DNA of 64,000 nt from Treponema sp. OMZ 838 (GCF_000775995.1 NZ_CP009227.1:1364001-1428000); one strand, 5' to 3'; shown: positions 8,920 to 18,399, counted from the stretch's first letter. Notes: a model not told the origin generated them from the letters alone. Numbers and translations are program-made.

Positions 8920-9605
8920 TGGCACGGGTATTAATCGTTGAAGATGATTCGGGTATTGCGGAATTCTTACAGCTTGAACTTGAGCATGAAGGATATGATA
9001 TTCTCTATGCCGCAGACGGCAGAACCGCTTTGGATATTTTTGAAAAGAATACGCCGGATCTTATGCTGCTCGACATCATGCTTCCGCAGTTGAACGGACT
9101 TGAAGTGTTGCGGCGAATCAGAAAAACGTCGAATACGCCGGTTATTATGCTCACCGCACGGGGGGATACATTCGATAAGGTGAGCGGTCTTGATTCCGGT
9201 GCGGATGACTATCTTGCAAAACCGTTTGAGATTGAAGAACTGCTTGCACGGATGAGGGCGGTGATGCGCCGGAACAATGCACAGGGAGTAACGCCGTTAA
9301 AACTGCGAGGTATCGAACTTAACCCGAACAGTATGGAAGTAACGGTAAACAAAGAACGGGTTATGTTGTCGAAAACCGAATACCTTTTGTTAAAGACATT
9401 GCTCGAACACAAGAACACCGTTTTAAGCCGCGATACCATTATCAATACGGTATGGGGTGCAGATCATTACATCGATGAAAATTCGGTCGATGTGTATGTG
9501 CGGTATTTACGTGCAAAAATCGACGATAAAACCGGTGAGGAATACATCTCTACGGTACGCGGCGTCGGCTATGTTATGCGGGATATCGGCAATGAAAGCA
9601 TCTGA
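8919..9605 (+). CDS. OmpR/PhoB-family response regulator
   Basis: The 228-residue regulator has a receiver domain (residues 1-115) with acidic pocket D9/D10, phospho-acceptor D52 in LMLLDIMLP, the switch Thr in IMLTARG and Lys in YLAKPFE. Residues about 130-225 are a winged-helix DNA-binding domain ending in the usual STVRGVGYVM. I start it at the ATG at 8919, preceded by GAGGAAAA, rather than the TTG one codon earlier. It overlaps the upstream exported-protein gene by 1 base and the downstream kinase by 14 bases, so the three are translationally coupled and form one signalling operon. Its binding targets are not apparent from the sequence. Confidence 0.95.
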   Translation: MARVLIVEDDSGIAEFLQLELEHEGYDILYAADGRTALDIFEKNTPDLMLLDIMLPQLNGLEVLRRIRKTSNTPVIMLTARGDTFDKVSGLDSGADDYLAKPFEIEELLARMRAVMRRNNAQGVTPLKLRGIELNPNSMEVTVNKERVMLSKTEYLLLKTLLEHKNTVLSRDTIINTVWGADHYIDENSVDVYVRYLRAKIDDKTGEEYISTVRGVGYVMRDIGNESI

Positions 9606-10998
9606 TTCACCGGTACGGAAGCTCCGCATATCGACGGTACGGCAGCTTTCGATGCGCTTCTCTCTTTTGTTTGCCGTGATGATTGCCCTTTTTTCCGCCG
9701 GTATTATCGTGCTGCTCCGCTCCGGCGTTAGGCAGCAGCAAAACCGCGAACTCATTTCCGCCGCTCGGACTATTGCCGAAGCACTGAAGGACGGTCGCGT
9801 ACAAGAAATCGATGCGGATCTTCCGTATTATGTTACGTTTTCCGTGTATCAGAGCGGCACGCAGGAAGTGATCGCAACGAACGATCCCTTTTTACCGATA
9901 CTGCCGGTAACACCCCGCCGTGCAGAACGCTATACGGCAAAACAATACTTTATCGACGGCGATTTAAATATTCTCTACTATGCAGTACCCGTTCATGCGG
10001 GAGGCGATTACGTTATACAGACAGCGTTGAATATGGATTCCGACACGGCGGAGTCCATTATCTCCGGTGTACCGAGCATCCTTGCTGTCGTTACCGTCCC
10101 GTTGCTGCTGCTTTCGTACATCGCGGTGTTTTTTATGACAAAACGTACAATGCGAAGCGTTCGTGCTATGACCGATGCGGCAAAGAACATTAGCGGCTCC
10201 AATTTAACCGACCGGCTTCCCGTTACGGATAGGGGCGACGACTTTGATGTCCTTGCAAAGACATTGAACGATTTGCTTTCCCGCCTGCAAACCGATTTTG
10301 AACGGGAACGCCGGTTTACAGCTGATGTATCTCACGAGTTAAAAACACCGCTTGCGGTGATTCTCGGCCATGCGAACCTGCTGCGCCGTTGGGGAAAGCA
10401 CGATCCCGATCGCTTGGAAAAATCGCTTTCGGCACTGATCCGCGAAGCGCATTCGATGGAAGCAATTATCGAAAATTTGCTGCAAATGACCCGACTCGAA
10501 AACGGGCATATACGGATTCATAAAACGCCTGTTCCCGTTGCCGAATTTTTTACGCGGCTTATCGACAGCACACAAAGCTATGCGCCGAATGTGAGCTTTA
10601 CCGAAAGTATTGGGGTGCCAAACCTGTATACGGATGAAGCGCTGCTCCATCAAGTATGCACTATCATAATTTCCAATAGCGTAAAATTTGCCGGAGAATA
10701 TGTGCATATTGAGCTTTCGATACGGCCTCTTTTAGAAGCGGAGCGCCTTCCTGATGCGCCTTTATCGGAAAGTGCGTGTATTATCTCGATTTCGGATAAC
10801 GGCCCCGGAATTGCGCAAGATATACTGCCGCATATCTTTGAGCGCTTTTACCGCGGAGATGCCGCGCATACAAGAGGTGCAGGCGGTGCGGGGCTCGGCT
10901 TGTCGATAGCGGCAAGCATAATGCAGGCGCTCGGCGGTTCAATCCGTGCCGAAAATAGCAACGGGAAAGGTGCGTGCATTATGCTCCGCTTACCCTGA
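9592..10998 (+). CDS. Sensor histidine kinase with HAMP domain
   Basis: The 468-residue kinase has a first membrane segment at about residues 23-45, a periplasmic domain of about 100 residues, a second membrane segment around 150-175, a HAMP linker, a dimerisation helix with the phospho-acceptor His248 in DVSHELKTPLA, and an ATPase domain with the N box (ISNSVKFA), G1 (SDNGPGIA), F box (FERFYRGD) and G2 (GAGLGLSIA). The ATG at 9592 is used because upstream residues in this frame merely read through the response regulator. The pair is of the classical OmpR/EnvZ type. The sensed signal is unknown; the small periplasmic domain and the exported His-tailed protein two genes upstream are candidates for the input. 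Confidence 0.95.
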   Translation: MKASDSPVRKLRISTVRQLSMRFSLLFAVMIALFSAGIIVLLRSGVRQQQNRELISAARTIAEALKDGRVQEIDADLPYYVTFSVYQSGTQEVIATNDPFLPILPVTPRRAERYTAKQYFIDGDLNILYYAVPVHAGGDYVIQTALNMDSDTAESIISGVPSILAVVTVPLLLLSYIAVFFMTKRTMRSVRAMTDAAKNISGSNLTDRLPVTDRGDDFDVLAKTLNDLLSRLQTDFERERRFTADVSHELKTPLAVILGHANLLRRWGKHDPDRLEKSLSALIREAHSMEAIIENLLQMTRLENGHIRIHKTPVPVAEFFTRLIDSTQSYAPNVSFTESIGVPNLYTDEALLHQVCTIIISNSVKFAGEYVHIELSIRPLLEAERLPDAPLSESACIISISDNGPGIAQDILPHIFERFYRGDAAHTRGAGGAGLGLSIAASIMQALGGSIRAENSNGKGACIMLRLP

Positions 10999-11118
10999 AG
11001 TTTTCCCTTGACAAAAGATGCCGAGAATATACACTATAAGCGATAATTAACATATCGACAGGCTGTTGAAAGATATCCTTTCGGGTTATAAGTTATTCTA
11101 AAAATATAGGATTCTGCG

Positions 11119-11758
11119 ATGAGTGAGAATGAAGATAAAAAGTTAGAAACACCGCCGACACAGACGCTAAAGTCTCCTTATATGCTGCAAATTGTTTCCC
11201 TTGCTATTTTGGCTGCATTGATGGTTATGCCTTTCGGTATGGATAAAATGAATTTGCTCAATTATGAGCAGACTCCGCAGCTCTTGTATCCCTTTACGGC
11301 TCTGTTTTCCGGTTTGGTACAAAAAGAGTTCTATTTTTTTATATCAGCTGTTTTTCCTTTTTTTATTGCCTGTAGCTTTTCTCATTATTTTAGCTTCGAT
11401 CTTTTATAAAAAAATTACACAAAACATTGTTATTATCTCTGCCTTTGTTGCGGTAACATTGTATCTTGCACCTACCCTTTCGGGAATGACAGTATTCGCC
11501 AACACCATACGTTGGTTTAAATCTTTAAGTATTTTAGTGTATGCCGCTTTTTTTACTGCGCTTATCTTTCATATCTTTTTAATCAGCCGCGGTATTGCTT
11601 TAATAAAAGCAAAGAATGAAGCGTTCTCTGAATACAAGCAACTTATTTTGGAAGATGAAAAAGCTGAGAAATCGGATAAATCGGAGAAACAGCAGGGGAA
11701 CAAAAAGAAAGATACAACAGAAGTTGCAGAACCGGAAGATAAAAAAAGATTAATATAA
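11119..11758 (+). pseudogene. N-terminal membrane part of the cyclase gene, frameshifted
   Basis: The frame starting at 11119 (AGGA upstream) encodes an acidic N-terminus and a first membrane segment, then stops at 11409. The homologous-looking continuation is in the next frame from about 11340 to 11758, with three or four more membrane segments and a Lys/Glu-rich cytoplasmic tail. The switch falls at one of two T7 runs (11334-11340, 11358-11364); removing one T joins the frames. The tail in turn runs into the A7 run at 11741-11747, where adding one A would fuse it in frame with the cyclase. The whole 11119-13500 stretch is therefore best read as one roughly 793-residue gene with two homopolymer lesions, either real (phase-variable or decayed) or sequencing errors. 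Confidence 0.7.
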
Positions 11759-13500
11759 AAACTCGAATTAAAGAACTCATTGCTGCGGTAAATGATCCTG
11801 AAAAGAAAACACATCTAAAAAATAAAATAACCGCTGTAATTCTTATCGCAATTATTGTTATTATTTCCGCCTTTATTTATACGGATTTAAAGAACTACAA
11901 ATTGCTTTTAACCCAGAATGTCAATACGACGGGTAAGAATCAAGCCGAGCAGGTCGCGGCAATTTATGATTTTTCGGATGGACTTCATGCAAAAATAAGC
12001 GCCTTTCTCGAAGGTATAAAAAAGACAAACGCCTCTTCACCTTTTCCGCACCGCCGCGTAGATATTATTACGACTGACAGTACCGCTCCTATTTTTCTTG
12101 ATAAAATCGATAGTACTACGGAGCTTCCGGACTTCAACGTATTCTCTTATACGACAGAGTCCGGATCGGTACGCGATATACCGGCAGAAGAAAAACGCAT
12201 TACTGCGAAAGAGGCTGCTTTCTATATAAAGCATTTTCAAAATGCAAGTACCCGGAATCAACCTATTTATAAACCGGAAAAGGGAACCTGTATTTATATA
12301 TATCCTATAACTTTTTCACGGAAAGACGGCCAAAGGCTTGTCGGATTTTCCGTTGTAACATACATGAAAGAAATACTTAACCGTCCGTATTTCCAAGCAA
12401 AAGTATTTATCTTTGCACTTGCAGCAGTCTTTTTGTATGCTGTCATCATTATCACATTGTTTCTTGCTGATTTTATCGCCGCTCCTATTATTCAGCTTTG
12501 TGTAAATATTAGAAAGACAACCAATATTTTAAGCGGAATACTTTCAGGTAACGCAAAGGTTGAAGCGAACAGACTGGTCTTTGAAGATAATCTAAAAACA
12601 CGGGACGAAATAAAGACGCTCTCACACGAAATAAAAAATATTATTACGCTCGTGCGTAGAATACTGCCCTATATTTCTTTTCATACTCTTCAGAATGCAG
12701 AAAAGGATATCGGCCCCAAGGGAATTACACGGAATCTTTGTTTTCTTTTTACCGATATCAGAGGGTTTACAAAGATGTGCGAAAAACTTCCTGCGCGGGA
12801 AGTCATTATGATTTTAAATCGATATCTGAACATCGAAACTAAGATTATTTTTGATCATGGCGGCGATGTTGATAAATATGTCGGCGACGAAATTATGGCG
12901 TTTTTTTCCGGACCCAATAAAGAGATAAATGCTTGTAAGGCTGCAATGGAAATACGGGAGGCACTCTACCGTGAACAACAGGCCGCTATGAAGGTAGGTA
13001 AGGAAACTATCTCGCTCGGCATCGGTATCAATACCGGCTATGTTACGTTCGGTCCTGTCGGTTCGGAAACAAGAAAAGATTTTACGTCCATCGGCGATAC
13101 GGTAAATTTGGCGGCACGGCTTGAAAGTGCAAATAAAGAATACGGTTCAAAGACCATTATTTCGGAAGCTGTTTACAAGAGTCTCAACGATTCTTTCATT
13201 TGCCGAGAACTTGATTACATAACGGTAAAAGGCAGAACAGAAGTGGTGCGAATATTTGAAGTGTTACAAGATGCTCAAAAAACCAGCAGTGATAAGCTTT
13301 ATGATTTAAAAGAAGTTTTTGAAACAGGACTCGGATATTATCGACAACGAAAATGGAAGACTGCTGAAAAATATTTTTTGGAATGTGTAGAAAAATACAA
13401 CGATCAACCGGCAAAAGTATTCTTAGACAGAATAGCCCACTATCGTAATTCTCCGCCTCCCGCCGACTGGAAAGGCGTCTTTGCTATGCGTATGAAATAA
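11749..13500 (+). CDS. Class III adenylate/guanylate cyclase, membrane-bound
   Basis: The catalytic domain spans residues about 310-495 of the visible frame, with both metal aspartates (FTDIRGFT and GDEIMAFF), the Lys of VDKYVGDE and the NLAARLE segment; these favour cAMP formation. A sensor-like extracytoplasmic region sits between two membrane helices, followed by a short HAMP-like linker, and a TPR-like tail follows the cyclase domain. The frame is open from 11743 but has no ATG, GTG or TTG before 11902, which lies after the first membrane helix. An ATT at 11749 is possible; more likely this is the 3' part of the gene beginning at 11119 with a one-base deletion in the A7 run. I give 11749 as the left limit for that reason. 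Confidence 0.85.
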   Translation: MNIKTRIKELIAAVNDPEKKTHLKNKITAVILIAIIVIISAFIYTDLKNYKLLLTQNVNTTGKNQAEQVAAIYDFSDGLHAKISAFLEGIKKTNASSPFPHRRVDIITTDSTAPIFLDKIDSTTELPDFNVFSYTTESGSVRDIPAEEKRITAKEAAFYIKHFQNASTRNQPIYKPEKGTCIYIYPITFSRKDGQRLVGFSVVTYMKEILNRPYFQAKVFIFALAAVFLYAVIIITLFLADFIAAPIIQLCVNIRKTTNILSGILSGNAKVEANRLVFEDNLKTRDEIKTLSHEIKNIITLVRRILPYISFHTLQNAEKDIGPKGITRNLCFLFTDIRGFTKMCEKLPAREVIMILNRYLNIETKIIFDHGGDVDKYVGDEIMAFFSGPNKEINACKAAMEIREALYREQQAAMKVGKETISLGIGINTGYVTFGPVGSETRKDFTSIGDTVNLAARLESANKEYGSKTIISEAVYKSLNDSFICRELDYITVKGRTEVVRIFEVLQDAQKTSSDKLYDLKEVFETGLGYYRQRKWKTAEKYFLECVEKYNDQPAKVFLDRIAHYRNSPPPADWKGVFAMRMK

Positions 13501-13523
13501 CCAACTAAAACAACTATTGCACA

Positions 13524-13567
13524 TAAAAAAAGCCGATCAACCGGATGGTTAATCGGCCTTTTCCATT
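13524..13567. terminator. Bidirectional terminator between cyclase and htrA
   Basis: A stem of about 13 bp with one mismatch (CCGATCAACC / GGTTAATCGG and flanking GCC/GGC) is bracketed by an A-run on the left and a T-run on the right. It can serve both convergent genes. Confidence 0.8.
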
Positions 13568-13584
13568 TTAGCCTTTATCTTAAC

Positions 13585-15087
13585 TTAAAACTTATAGCGT
13601 AAAGTTGATAACGTTTGTCCTTCACGCAATACATCGAACCACACTTCTTTTTTAACCTTTGACAATTCGCGATAGAATTCGCGCATATTTGCTACCGGCA
13701 CATCGTTTACCGCAGTAATAACATCGCCGGATTTGAGCCCGATAATGACTGCGGGTGTTTTATTGGTAATGTTGGTGACCAATACTCCCGCCTGTTTTTT
13801 ATCAAGCTTTAATTTATCGCGTACTTCATCAGTGAGCTCGTAACCGATAAATCCCGGCCAGAGTTTTGACGAGTCGGTAACGATGTTCTGATCCCGTTCT
13901 TCAATCTTTACGGAAAGTGTTTGTTCTTTGCCGTCACGGATAACTACAAATTCTGCTGTTGTTCCGCTGCGGAGATCGCCGACATCGCGTACCAGCTGAT
14001 CGACACTCTTTACTTCTTTGCCGTTCAGCTTAACGACAAAATCGCCCGGCCGGATACCGCCTTTAAACGCAGGGGAACCTAAGAAGATATCGATAGCCAA
14101 AGCGCCGGTTTTTTCACCGAGCCCTAGAGCTTTCATAACTGTTTCGTCGGCGCTTGTCAGTTGGACTCCGACCCAGCCGTATTTCAACTTACCGTCGGAA
14201 ATGAGCGAGTCGATTGCACCTTTGACGTTATTAATCGGAATGGAAAATCCAAGCCCTTGTGAACCACCGCTTGACGATGCGATCCATGTGTTAATACCGA
14301 TAACTTGCCCGTAGATATTCACAAGCGGGCCGCCGGAGTTTCCCTGATTAATTGCCGCGTCGGTTTGGATAAAGTCATTGATATTATTATTTGGCCCGCC
14401 CGATCGCCCAACCGCGCTGACCATACCGCGGGTAACTGTCGAAACATACCCGAGCGGAGAACCGACGGCAAACACGATATCACCAACCTCTACCGCATCG
14501 GAATTTCCCAATTCGGCAATGGCAATATCTTTTTCGGTGGATTCAAACGAAACCAATGCGATGTCCCGCCGCTGATCGCCGCCGACCAGTTTTCCTTCTG
14601 CAGTATGCCCGTTATACAACTTGACGATAATCTTTTCCGCCGTACCGGTAACATGCTGATTAGTTAGCACATAATAGGTATTGCCGCTTTTACGGACGAT
14701 AACGCCCGAGCCCATACCTTCTGATTTATATTCCTGCTCGCCGCCGTCATTACCATCGGATTTTTCACCGTTATTCTGATTAGGCATTCCGAAAAAGAAC
14801 CACGGGAAGCCGTCCCCCGAGAGAGGATTGCGGACTTTCTTAATTTCCGTAACCGAAAGCGTTACTACTGACGGCAAAATTGCCGCAGACACTTGTCGAT
14901 TTGCGCTTTGCAGCCCTTCCAGCAAGGAAATCGTCTCTTTTGTGATTGCTTCCGAATGTTTTGTATCGGCATAAACCGTTGTTGCCGAAGCAGGACTCGC
15001 AGAGCATGAGGATACAAAAATCATTACGGCCATGCTCAACAGTGCAGTACATGCCAGTGCCGTTTTAAACTTTCGTTTTAAATACAT
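13585..15087 (-). CDS. htrA: HtrA/DegP-type periplasmic serine protease (Do)
   Basis: This 500-residue envelope protease and chaperone has a signal sequence with a possible relaxed lipobox (FVSSC, Cys28), a trypsin-like domain with the triad His145 (TNQHV), Asp175 (RRDIALV) and Ser251 (GNSGGPLV), and two PDZ domains at about residues 310-395 and 415-500. The linker near residues 100-125 is rich in Asn, Gly and Asp. A GGAGGTAAA ribosome binding site precedes the ATG at 15087. The long spacer upstream carries several palindromes but no obvious sigma-E-like box. Length and architecture are those of the DegP/DegQ family; whether it is lipid-anchored or soluble is open. Confidence 0.95.
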   Translation of the reverse strand: MYLKRKFKTALACTALLSMAVMIFVSSCSASPASATTVYADTKHSEAITKETISLLEGLQSANRQVSAAILPSVVTLSVTEIKKVRNPLSGDGFPWFFFGMPNQNNGEKSDGNDGGEQEYKSEGMGSGVIVRKSGNTYYVLTNQHVTGTAEKIIVKLYNGHTAEGKLVGGDQRRDIALVSFESTEKDIAIAELGNSDAVEVGDIVFAVGSPLGYVSTVTRGMVSAVGRSGGPNNNINDFIQTDAAINQGNSGGPLVNIYGQVIGINTWIASSSGGSQGLGFSIPINNVKGAIDSLISDGKLKYGWVGVQLTSADETVMKALGLGEKTGALAIDIFLGSPAFKGGIRPGDFVVKLNGKEVKSVDQLVRDVGDLRSGTTAEFVVIRDGKEQTLSVKIEERDQNIVTDSSKLWPGFIGYELTDEVRDKLKLDKKQAGVLVTNITNKTPAVIIGLKSGDVITAVNDVPVANMREFYRELSKVKKEVWFDVLREGQTLSTLRYKF

Positions 15088-15632
15088 GAGTTTACCTCCA
15101 ATATGAGAGCGCTATAAAAGATGTAGGTTTTAGAAGCCCTCGTTCGTGTATCAACTGTTTCTTAAACATATAAAATACTATTTTGATACACGTATCGTCC
15201 AGGGCAACGCATCAAAAATATTTTTAGCGGTTGCTTTCCTTCTGTGCGAAATTTCATAGGTATAAGGTGAGCGTCTACAATGACGCCGCTCACCTTAACC
15301 GTCAAGTTTTCTTTCGAAAACTTGCGTATTGATGTGTGCGCTTTTCGCGCACGAATCCAACAGTTTCCAAAATTCATATTTTGTTCAACTGTTGTATTTT
15401 AAGGAAATAAAATTTCGTACATTTTTTCAGCAAAGGGGGGTAAACGCATCAGACGAATAGAATATAGATCGCAAAATCAGGAGGGTGGGCAAGCATTTGA
15501 ACCGCGAAGAGGTTCAACTCTGCTTGAACAGCCTCCTGATTTTGCGGGGTGATCAGCAAAACGTCTGATGCGTTTACCCTGACGCATCGGCAATAACTTG
15601 ACAGAGGTTTTATATTTTGTTTGTATGTACGG
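15088..15632. repeat. Palindrome-rich spacer between htrA and metN, with family B copy 2
   Basis: No gene is supported. Three small hairpins follow one another: 15264-15296 (10-bp arms AAGGTGAGCG), 15304-15323 (8-bp arms, loop TTTC) and 15336-15352. Then comes a nested 142-nt cruciform, 15438-15579, with outer arms GGGTAAACGCATCAGAC and its exact complement, middle arms GCAAAATCAGGAG and complement (15471-15483 / 15533-15545) and an inner TTGAACC palindrome. The outer arm matches family B at 7.5 and 53.7 kb. A TTGACA at 15598 could belong to a metN promoter. Confidence 0.75.
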
Positions 15633-16634
15633 ATGATACGGTTAGTAAACGTGAATAAACGGTACGGAGAACTTCAAGCCGTTGATAATATCAGCCTTGA
15701 AATTCCTTCTCATACGATTTTCGGTATTATCGGAAAAAGCGGCGCGGGGAAATCGACGCTCGTGCGGCTGATAAGCCTTTTAGAACCGGTGGACTCGGGC
15801 GAGATTTACTACGGAGACTCCCGCGTAGACACCTTGACAGGCAAGCTCTTACGAAATCAGCATAAAAAAATCGGGATGATTTTCCAAAATTTCAATCTAT
15901 TTGCATCGCGCACGGCTGCGGGCAATATTGCCTATCCGCTTGAAATTGCGGGAATGCCGAAGCGTGCTATTGCAGCAAAAGTGGAAGAAATGCTGCACGT
16001 TGTCGGACTTGAAGGCCGCGGCGATGCGCGGGTAAGTACCCTATCCGGTGGACAAAAACAGCGGGTGGCTATTGCTCGTGCCTTGGCGGTTTCTCCCGAT
16101 ATCCTCTTTTGTGATGAAGCGACAAGCGCACTTGACCCGCAGACGACACGCTCAATTTTGGAACTGCTCAAGCGGCTGCAAAAGGATATGAATTTAAGCG
16201 TTGTGATGATAACGCATCAGATGGAAGTAGTGCGCGATTGCTGCCAACAAGTGGCCGTTATCGATAACGGCGCCGTAGCTGAAACGGGTTCCGTGCGTGA
16301 AATTTTTTCTGCACCGAAGTCGGAAGTAACCAAAGACTTCTTAATGCATATCAACCCGCTCAATCCCGAAGACACGCAGCTTATCCGATGGTCTAAAAGC
16401 GGCGGCGCCTATACGCTCCGATTCTCAGGTGAGCTGACGAGTGAGCCTGTCTTGAGTAAAATTTCCCGCGATTACAATATTGAATTTAACATCTGCGCAG
16501 GCGGTATGCAGAAGGTCGGGGAAACGGTGGTCGGAACCCTCTTTGTCGATATTAACGGTTCACCCGAAGATATGCAAAAAGCGTTTGCTTATCTTAATCA
16601 AAACGGTATCAAAGTAGAGGAGACACGCAAATGA
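15633..16634 (+). CDS. metN: Methionine ABC transporter ATP-binding protein MetN
   Basis: The 333-residue ATPase energises uptake of D/L-methionine. It has Walker A (GKSGAGKST), Q-loop (MIFQNFNLF), signature LSGGQKQRV, Walker B (ILFCDEATSALDP), the switch His in MITHQ, and a C-terminal NIL domain (about residues 255-333) that binds methionine for feedback inhibition. The ATG at 15633 is chosen; a TTG four codons upstream is an alternative. The stop overlaps the metI start (ATGA). No MetQ lipoprotein gene lies on either side in the window, so the binding protein must be elsewhere or the system works with another one. No S-box or T-box is visible in the short leader. Confidence 0.93.
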   Translation: MIRLVNVNKRYGELQAVDNISLEIPSHTIFGIIGKSGAGKSTLVRLISLLEPVDSGEIYYGDSRVDTLTGKLLRNQHKKIGMIFQNFNLFASRTAAGNIAYPLEIAGMPKRAIAAKVEEMLHVVGLEGRGDARVSTLSGGQKQRVAIARALAVSPDILFCDEATSALDPQTTRSILELLKRLQKDMNLSVVMITHQMEVVRDCCQQVAVIDNGAVAETGSVREIFSAPKSEVTKDFLMHINPLNPEDTQLIRWSKSGGAYTLRFSGELTSEPVLSKISRDYNIEFNICAGGMQKVGETVVGTLFVDINGSPEDMQKAFAYLNQNGIKVEETRK

Positions 16635-17293
16635 GTTCATGGTCAACGTTAGTGCAGCTGGTAGGAGCGGCGACAGGGCAAACGCTTATAATGGTATTCT
16701 TTTCTACGCTTTTTTCTTTTATACTCGGAGCGCCGCTCGGCGTGCTGCTATGCATCACTGCGGAGGGGAACCTTATGCCGCGACCGGTGTTGCACCAGCT
16801 TATCGACCGGGTGGTAAACGTATTACGCTCATTCCCATTTATCATATTGATGATTTTACTCTTTCCGTTTTCGCGGCTCATCATCGGTACCAGCATCGGA
16901 ACAGCTGCAACGGTCGTACCGCTTTCCATCGCCGCCGCCCCTTTTGTTGCGCGGGTTATCGAAAGTGCCTTGCTCGAAATCGACCGCGGTGTTATCCAAG
17001 CGGCTCTCGCGATGGGATCATCCACTATGGAGATTATCTTTAAAGTGATGATACCGGAAGCACTGCCGCCCCTTGTCGCAGGCATTACACTGACTATTAT
17101 CAACCTTATCGGGTATTCGGCAATGGCAGGTGCAATCGGCGGCGGCGGCCTCGGCGATTTGGCGATCCGATACGGCTATCAGCGGTTCCGCAGCGATATT
17201 ATGCTGGCGGCGGTCATCGTCATTTTAGTGATGGTCGAACTTATTCAATTTATCGGCACGAGGATCAGTACGGCGCTTGCAAAACGACGGTAG
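16631..17293 (+). CDS. metI: Methionine ABC transporter permease MetI
   Basis: The 220-residue inner-membrane permease has five hydrophobic helices and the EAA loop around residues 140-160 (MGSSTMEIIFKVMIPEALP), which couples to MetN, followed by the typical GGGGLGDLAIRYGYQRF segment of MetI. The ATG overlaps the metN stop by 4 bases, and the order metN-metI matches the standard operon. It is convergent with lsrF; a hairpin lies between them at 17394-17422. The length matches E. coli MetI (217 residues). Confidence 0.95.
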   Translation: MSSWSTLVQLVGAATGQTLIMVFFSTLFSFILGAPLGVLLCITAEGNLMPRPVLHQLIDRVVNVLRSFPFIILMILLFPFSRLIIGTSIGTAATVVPLSIAAAPFVARVIESALLEIDRGVIQAALAMGSSTMEIIFKVMIPEALPPLVAGITLTIINLIGYSAMAGAIGGGGLGDLAIRYGYQRFRSDIMLAAVIVILVMVELIQFIGTRISTALAKRR

Positions 17294-17393
17294 GAGATAC
17301 TCGCTCACTGTCTTTTGTAAAGACTGGGAAGCTGCATTAAGGATGAAGAGGTAGTACTGATTAATTAGCCTTCCTACTAAAAAGCTGAGAGAA

Positions 17394-17422
17394 AGGGCAA
17401 ACATGTCAGATTTGTTTGCCCT
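17394..17422. terminator. Hairpin between convergent metI and lsrF
   Basis: Perfect 9-base arms AGGGCAAAC / GTTTGCCCT with an 11-base loop. The minus-strand side is followed by a short T-rich stretch, so it may end the lsr transcript; the T-tract is weak. Confidence 0.5.
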
Positions 17423-17432
17423 GGTCGTACCT

Positions 17433-18317
17433 TTATTTTTTATTAATTTGTTCCGTATAGAATTCAAATGCTTCTTTGTCGGTATATTTGTGGTGAACGA
17501 TTTTTCCGATTGCATCGGCCATCGCTACAGGATGAGCACTCTGAAAAATATTACGTCCCATATCAAGGCCGCGGGCTCCGTCACGGATTGCATGATAAGC
17601 CAATGCAAGCGCTTCTTGTTCGGGGAGCTTTTTTCCACCGGCTACTACAATCGGCACCGGACATGCAGCGACGATTTCTTCAAAATCTTCGCAATAATAT
17701 GTTTTTATAATGTTTGCACCGAGTTCGGCAATAATACGTGTTGCAAGTTTAAAATACTGTGCGGTGCGCTCCATATTCTTACCGACTGCGACTACGCCAA
17801 GAGTCGGTATGCTATAACGGATTCCCGCATTAATAACCGCAGAAAGATTATCGATGCTTTCCAGCTGACCGTCGCCGCCGATAAAGGTCTGAACTGCAAG
17901 ACAGTCAGCATTCATCCTTATCGCATCTTCAATATTGACGGCAACAACTTCATGGGTTAAGTCATCCTGTACCATAGAAGAACCGGAAGATACTCTGAGC
18001 GCAATAGCTTTTTTGCAGTCGGGACGCACACAGGTGCGCAATGCGCCTCGTGTTGCCATAAGGACATCGACATGGTCATTAAGCTGGGGAATTAAAAGGT
18101 CGAGCCGTTCGAGCCCCGAAACGGACCCCATAAAATAACCGTGATCAAATGCGAACATCACGGTATTACCGGTTTGAGGATTAAAGATATTCGAGAGGTG
18201 TTTTTTCATACCCCAGTCGAGATTACCTGCCCCCTTGACATAAAATGCTCCGTCAACGGCAAAAGGGACATCCGTGTAATAATCGTGAGCTGTTTTTAAA
18301 CCATCTAAATCTGCCAT
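17433..18317 (-). CDS. lsrF: LsrF, 3-hydroxy-5-phosphonooxypentane-2,4-dione thiolase
   Basis: LsrF transfers the acetyl unit of processed phospho-AI-2 to CoA in the cytosol. The 294-residue protein keeps the E. coli LsrF hallmarks from end to end: MADLD start, GxLDWGM, FNPxTGxTVMxAFDHGYF, the lysine in IIKTYY expected to form the Schiff base, CPVPIV(V/I)AGGKKLPE and GLDMGRNIFQS. Class I aldolase fold and length (E. coli 291) agree. It is the last gene of lsrACDBF, 82 bases downstream of lsrB, with an imperfect hairpin in that gap. The lsrG gene that usually follows is absent; the next gene is the convergent metI. Confidence 0.93.
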   Translation of the reverse strand: MADLDGLKTAHDYYTDVPFAVDGAFYVKGAGNLDWGMKKHLSNIFNPQTGNTVMFAFDHGYFMGSVSGLERLDLLIPQLNDHVDVLMATRGALRTCVRPDCKKAIALRVSSGSSMVQDDLTHEVVAVNIEDAIRMNADCLAVQTFIGGDGQLESIDNLSAVINAGIRYSIPTLGVVAVGKNMERTAQYFKLATRIIAELGANIIKTYYCEDFEEIVAACPVPIVVAGGKKLPEQEALALAYHAIRDGARGLDMGRNIFQSAHPVAMADAIGKIVHHKYTDKEAFEFYTEQINKK

Positions 18318-18399
18318 ACTATCATTCCTATCATTAAAAGTGATAACAGGGAACCTCTAAAAACGGCTGTGTCTTTAAAGATTCCCCTATAACCTCTAT

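Noticed and set aside
11902-13500. TTG start for the cyclase
   Set aside because: It would remove the first membrane helix, which is encoded in the same open frame just upstream; no ribosome binding site precedes it.
15162-15377. 71-residue minus-strand open frame upstream of htrA
   Set aside because: It is made of hairpin sequences and lacks any recognisable domain or start signal.
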